Positions 59,150 through 64,000 of a stretch of DNA of 64,000 bases are shown here, one piece after another; within the stretch, counting starts at the first letter, position 1, and each line of letters opens with the position of its first letter. The position numbers and the translations under genes are program-made. The stretch spans positions 719,341 through 783,340 of the forward strand of contig CH003035.1 of assembly GCA_000149265.1 (NCBI GenBank), written 5' to 3'. The stretch comes from Ciona savignyi. Lineage: Eukaryota > Chordata > Ascidiacea > Phlebobranchia > Cionidae. The notes under the pieces are model-generated. The model was not told the origin of the DNA and did not search any database. It saw nothing but the letters and a program-made list of their open reading frames with translations.

Positions 59150-61590
59150 CAGGCCCGGTGCTAGGAACCGCGGGGCCCAATTAGAAATGTGATGGCGGGG
59201 CCCCTACTCTTCATAGCAAAATTTATGGGTGTTTATATATCATAAAATACATACCACATACAAACTACAAAAATAGACATTAATACTTGCTATAAAACAA
59301 ATTAAAGGTAATGTGGATGCTTATTTACGATATATTGTTTTACTTTTAATAGCAAAAAAAGAAAATTTGGCAATTATCCTTTAGTTTTTCAAAAAAAGAC
59401 TTTTCTTGCCTTTTTATTAGCAAAGTCATTCAAACTAGGTAGAGTGCCAACTGCCAACCACGTGTTTAACCACCACTATTTGTAAAACACATGTTGTATG
59501 CCATATATTTATGCTACAGGGTCCCTAACCACAATTTGTATTTTATACACTAATGTACGTAGTTTGTTTCTGCAAGCATAAACGCATGGGTTCAATAGTT
59601 ATCCAACCAAACTTCTTTTCCATGTGTAGTTAAAAAAAGAATAAATGTCCTAAATTTACGAACATTTTACCACAAATATTTTAAACTTAAACCTTCTTTT
59701 CAAGCGCTGCAGTTAAATGAAACTAAATTCCCAAAACAGTCCGATTTAGTTTTTTTATTGTTTCTGGGAATACTCCTAGGTTTAGTAGATAAGTTTCTAT
59801 TTTTACATATGTGGGTCATGTTATGTAACAATTTCTAATGTTTTAAACTGATTTGTCGACTTCTTGTTGGAGACGTCAGTGCGATATGGCATGCCTGTCA
59901 CAATCAAAATTCAGGAACATATCTTCGTTTTTAAAGGAATTACCCTAAGTAAATGTTTTTTTTTTACTTTTAATTGGCATAAATTGTCCAGTGGTCTTAC
60001 ATTTTACCAAATATGATCAAAATTAGAGCAGCCGTTAATCCAGCGCTATGCCCCAAAAAGCTAATTTATTAGAAAAAAAGACTTTTGGTTTTTAACGTCT
60101 TATGGGAATTCCCCTTGATTCGTTACCCAAAATTTTGGTTTCTGCATATCTAGCTTATGTTCTCTTACAAATGTCAAATTTTCATTGCGATTCCATTACT
60201 CCTTCTGGTAGATGTCGGGGCGAATTGGCATGCTTGTCACAATCATGATTTGAAAACAAAGTCCTATTTTTAGGGGATTTCCCTAGGTAATTTTTTTTAA
60301 TTTTTCTTCAATGTTAAATAAGTGACTAATACACTTACATTCCACCAAATCTTATTCAAATTGTAACAGCCGTTCAAACGCTATGACCAAAAAAGGCTAC
60401 TTTAAAAAAAAACGTTTTGATTTTTAACGTTCCAGGGGAATTCCCCCCGATTTGTCACCCACAATTTTGGTTTTTGCATATCTAGACCATGTTGTCTAAA
60501 ACATGTCAAATTTTCATTGCGATTCCCTTACTCTTTCTGGTAGATGTCGGGGCGACATGGCATGCTTGTCACAATCATGATTTGAGAACATATCCTATTT
60601 TTTGGGTTTTTTCCCTAGGTAATTTTATTATTCCTTCTAAGTGTTAAATTAGTGACTAATGCACTTACATTCCACCTAATCGTATTCATATTGGAGCACC
60701 CGTTCAAGCGCTATGCCACAAAAAGCGCAATTTTTCGTAAAAAATACCGTTTTGGTTTTAAACCTCCCAGGGGAATTCCCCTTGATTTATCACCCAAAAT
60801 CTTGGTTTCTGCATATCAAGACCATGTTGTCTAACGAATGGCTAAGTTTTATTACGATTCCATTATTCCTTCTGGTAGATGTCGGGGCGACATAGCATGC
60901 CTGTCACAATTATTATTTAACAGCAAAAGTTTAATTTTTAGGGTATTTCCCTATGTAATTTTTTTTATTTTTTCCAAGTGTTAATATCAGTGTGTAATGC
61001 ACTTACATTCTACCAAATATGATTAAAATTGGAGCAGCCATTCAAGCGCAATGCCACAAAAAGCTAAATGTTTCATAAAAAAATACTGTTTTGGTTTTTA
61101 ACCTCCCAGGGGGAAATCCCCTTGATTTATCACCCAAAATTTTGGTGTCTGCATATTTAGACCATGTTGTCTAATAAATGGCTAAGTTTCATTACGATTC
61201 CATTATTTCTTCTGGTAGTTGTCGGGGCGCCATGCCATGCCTGTCAAACCTTTGACGAAGGAAAAAAAACGAGACAAAAACAATATGTGTCCCATTTTTC
61301 CAAATGGGACCCATAATAATTTCAAAGTCAATGGCTTTAGCAATCTCGCATTCTATAGAAAGCATTATGACGTAACAGGCAGACACAAAAATATAAATTT
61401 GACTTAGTACGATGCATAACAAATTGATATAATGAGAAAGAAATATTATTTCCACTTTTTATTTTAACGTCTTCAGGTAATATTTTAAACCGTAGTAATA
61501 CAGCAAAGACCCCCCCGCTAGCGCGGGGCCCCTTCAAGGTGCGGGGCCCAATTTGATCTAATCGGTCAAATCGGCCTAAAACCGGCCCTG
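59150..61590. mobile_element. hAT-like element carrying a nested repeat element
   Basis: Left end CAGGCCCGGTGCTAGG and inverted right end CAGGGCCGGTTTTAGG. CTCTTTTT flanks both sides exactly (59142-59149 and 61591-61598), an 8-bp target duplication. Arms of about 280 bp surround copy D of the 330-bp-unit element. GCGGGGCCC motifs lie near both ends. No transposase is seen. Confidence 0.9.
59434..61317 (+). mobile_element. 330-bp-unit repeat element, copy D (nested)
   Basis: It has the same two ends as copy A (AAACTAGGTAGAGTGCCAAC; terminal hairpin then CCCATAAT). Four units show GGGGAATTCCCC-type centres near 60111, 60443, 60770 and 61110, each followed by TTTGGTTTCTGCA or a variant, and preceded by TTCAAGCGCTATGCC. 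It is the longest of the four copies. Confidence 0.88.
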
Positions 61591-62234
61591 CTCTTTTTAC
61601 CCATTTGCGTTGGTCAATGACAGTCATTATAACACGGGCAACGTGTAATACGGTAGAATTTCCGGGGGTATTACATTGTGCTGTGTATTTGGTATAAATT
61701 TAAATTTGGTTCAATCCAATTGAATCCACTGGCAATATACCTTGGCCAAGCACAAAAACAACAAGGAAATTAGCCATTGTCTTGCTTCTCTGACCGTGTA
61801 CTCAATATCCACGTAACATCTTTTCGCATATTGTATATAGCGTGACTTGTACTGAATACATTACAGCAGCATGTACCCCAAGTCAGTTGGTGTCTCCATC
61901 CCACAGAAGATGTCAGCCCATCAACAAATGCACATCTATACCGATGTGGCCCAACGTACGAGCTGTGCCCCTGTCGTTTTTGGAAACGAATCAAACTGCT
62001 GGATCTAAAAATAGAACGTAAATGTTAATGTTTTAATTAGGGCCTTTTCCGATAGATCGTGGGGAAATCAACAATAACAATAGCGTAAAGGATATGGTGA
62101 CAAGTTATTTCATTGTTTTGCTATAATGTTTGTGCATACTAAGCTGTAACGTCAATAATGATTTAAGTTTCGCATTTGTAACACGGTTCGGATAAAACGA
62201 CTCCGCCATGCCATTTGTTTAGTTTTTTATTATT
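61591..62234. other. Intergenic, no gene supported
   Basis: A weak, old family-1 SINE body may lie at 61625-61770. A minus ORF of 74 codons (61770-61994) has no splice or domain support. Confidence 0.35.
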
Positions 62235-62695
62235 TTTCGTCACTAGGACCGTTTTTTGTATAAGAGTCGGTATATGTATCGGTCGCGTTAACCATTTGGC
62301 CACACGACCGTACGCCATACCATTTTTTTTCTCTAGCCAAGTTTCGAACCCATGATGAGCTTGTCACTAGGACCGTTTTTTTTGTACATGAGTCGGTATA
62401 TGTATCGGTCGCGTTAACCATTTGGCCACACGACCGTACACCATACCATTTTTTTCTCGAGCCAAGTTTCGAACCCATGATGGGCTTGTCACTAGGACCG
62501 TTTTTTTGTACATGAGTCGGTATATGTATCGGTCGCGTTAACCATTTGGCCACACGACCGTACGCCATATCATTTTTTTCTCGAGCCAAGTTTCGAACCC
62601 ATGATGGGCTTGTCACTAGGACCGTTTTTTTGTACATGAGTCGGTATATGTATCGGTCGCGTTAACCATTTGGCCACACGACCGTACGCCATGCC
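62235..62695 (-). repeat. Tandem array of four tRNA-Ser-like units (124-125 bp period)
   Basis: GGACCGTTTTTT recurs at 62246, 62370, 62495 and 62619. On the minus strand each complete unit has TACGGTCGTGTGGCCAAATG (A-box region), CGATACATATACCGACTC, GTCCTAGTGACAAGCCCATC and the B-box GGGTTCGAAAC. Units are nearly identical. Confidence 0.93.
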
Positions 62696-62701
62696 ATTTA
62701 T

Positions 62702-62994
62702 TTTTAGAAATCTTCCGAACGCCACAACGCATCGCCATAAAACGGCCAACAGCATCCCACCACCTCGCCTGCCCCGAAAGCCAAAGTTGGCCAGTGATAA
62801 GACCAATTTGAGTTGGTTTTTCGACCCTCACAACAAAAAGCGAGATATCGTCTCTTCGTGGTTTGACGACGTCATATGCAGCAGTGGTGACACGTCAGAC
62901 ATTTCGGACGAATCGACCTCCGACGAGATGAGGTATATAGATGAAATGTTGACAAGTTTTGCATTGTTCGCTGTAACTTGTCAAAATCTATAAA
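62702..62994 (+). CDS. Probable exon of an unrecognised gene
   Basis: An acceptor TTATTTTTAG ends at 62706-62707 and opens a frame with Pro/Lys-rich, then acidic Ser/Asp-rich sequence (NLSWFFDPHNKKRDIVSSWF, DTSDISDESTSDE). It runs to TAA at 62992-62994, or may splice out at AG|GTATAT (62932). Base composition is clearly higher in GC than the flanks. No upstream exon of matching phase was found, so the gene's start and function are unknown. Confidence 0.4.
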
Positions 62995-64000
62995 TTCGTG
63001 ATAAAAGTGACAGTTTATTCCTCAAAATGTGCGTTCATTTATTGTGAATTTTAATTCTACAAAAGAAATGACAAAAAGAAAAAAGAAAAGCCCTTAGCAG
63101 TTCTTTTGCAAACACTTTGGGGAAATTCCCCATAGACTTTACTGCACATATTTGTAATATATTCACAGCACAAAGCTAAACTACCCGTATAAGTTTCGAA
63201 CTTAAATGTAAAATTTGCCTTTTGTTCATACTACCGGTGCTATACAGCTCGAACCTTATAAAAACCGGGGTGCAAAGACTTATTGGACGTACAAATAACC
63301 CTGGGCGTGCGCTGACAATTGTGTTTAGGAAAATTACCGACAAAGTTACAACAATTTCTGATGTTACAAAGCATATATCGCACCTGTAACTCGAGTTCAT
63401 GTATGTGTCATATGGCCGGTTGTCAAGCGACAAATGCTGGTAAACTTTTCAAAGGCGTATCAACGGCTTTATTTAAGTTAAACAGTTGTATGGGAACAGG
63501 TGACCGGTTAAAATAACATCCCCCATAATTTCCTTTGTTATTGTTTAGTCACATATCTACTATTACTACTATGACAAGGGGAAACGAGGTCGATTGATTA
63601 GGTAAATAATGAATCAGCCTACCTAACCTTACAAAAGAAAAAAAAAACATTCGCGTTGGTGTTGTTGAAATTTTTAAAAGTTCGCCATTTTCTCTTAAAA
63701 TCTGCCCCGTATTTTGTTTATCTTTAATAGACAATATTGATATATTTTCGAAGCAAATTGATCAAACTAATCCCAAACTATATTATCCAAAATAATTCAA
63801 ATATGTCGTTGAAAATGTATAACTTCAACAATTTTGTATTGTGAACAGTGTCGAATACGAAACCTCACGCATAAGAAGTGACCATCGCACTAAATTCGGT
63901 ATTTCACCTATTTCGACTGCACTTACCATAAAACTTAATGAGGGTAATGCGTTTTTGGTACAAAAATGTATTTTTTTGATGGAATAAGCAAATACTTACC
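62995..64000. other. Terminal kilobase, no gene inside the window
   Basis: AT-rich, with a stand-alone GGGGAAATTCCCC at 63119-63131. The last bases ACTTACC read GGTAAGT on the minus strand, a strong 5' splice site, so a minus-strand exon probably ends at the window edge. Confidence 0.35.

Noticed and set aside
62235-62695. Array as true tRNA-Ser genes
   Set aside because: A- and B-boxes are present, but the T-stem and acceptor stem do not pair and the 3' side lacks a closing strand; a SINE-type origin fits better.
1-64000. CRISPR array, operon or prokaryotic features
   Set aside because: The tandem repeats have no unique spacers of fixed size, genes have spliceosomal introns, and no bacterial-type gene is present.

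Overview
This window is nuclear DNA of an animal. It is AT-rich, every protein gene but one is split by short GT-AG introns, and the single-copy genes (NOL11, AURKAIP1/mS38, cation-dependent mannose-6-phosphate receptor, Rh ammonium channel, EPHX2, cytosolic sulfotransferase, a CFAP119-like ciliary protein) are metazoan. The compact genes, the dense tRNA-derived SINEs and MITEs, and strong 3' splice sites just upstream of several start codons fit an ascidian tunicate such as Ciona. That assignment is an inference. I rebuilt the exon chains by hand from splice sites, phase continuity and remembered family features; no search was run.

Layout: 189-4732 (+) 3' part of an eight-finger C2H2 zinc-finger gene. 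5720-12629 (-) NOL11, 17 exons. 14327-16374 (-) cytosolic sulfotransferase, 4 exons. 16.4-21.2 kb repeats, including copy A of a 1.7-kb element built from ~330-bp units. 21824-23008 (-) DUF4806 protein, with a 225-bp MITE and a hAT-like element upstream. 25.6-25.95 kb BEL/Pao retrotransposon remnant. 26.1-32.1 kb gene-poor, with a hAT MITE carrying a perfect target duplication. 32275-36857 (+) Rh-family ammonium channel, 10 exons. 37.8-41.05 kb two inverted copies (B, C) of the 330-bp-unit element on either side of a methyltransferase-like fragment broken by one TAG. 42547-44489 (+) mS38, convergent with 44857-48839 (-) M6PR. 49330-51045 (-) intronless EPHX2. 52408-57205 (+) CFAP119-like gene, 8 exons. 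57.2-64 kb mostly repeats: a hAT-like element containing copy D of the 330-bp-unit element, a four-copy tandem array of tRNA-Ser-like units, and one probable orphan exon.

The genes do not form one pathway; they are ordinary housekeeping or tissue genes in a repeat-rich neighbourhood. The most interesting signals are the 330-bp-unit repeat family, two local tandem duplications that copied splice acceptors (zinc-finger and Rh genes), the intronless EPHX2 with an altered phosphatase motif, the TAG-interrupted methyltransferase fragment, and nested insertions that give a relative history of the repeats.
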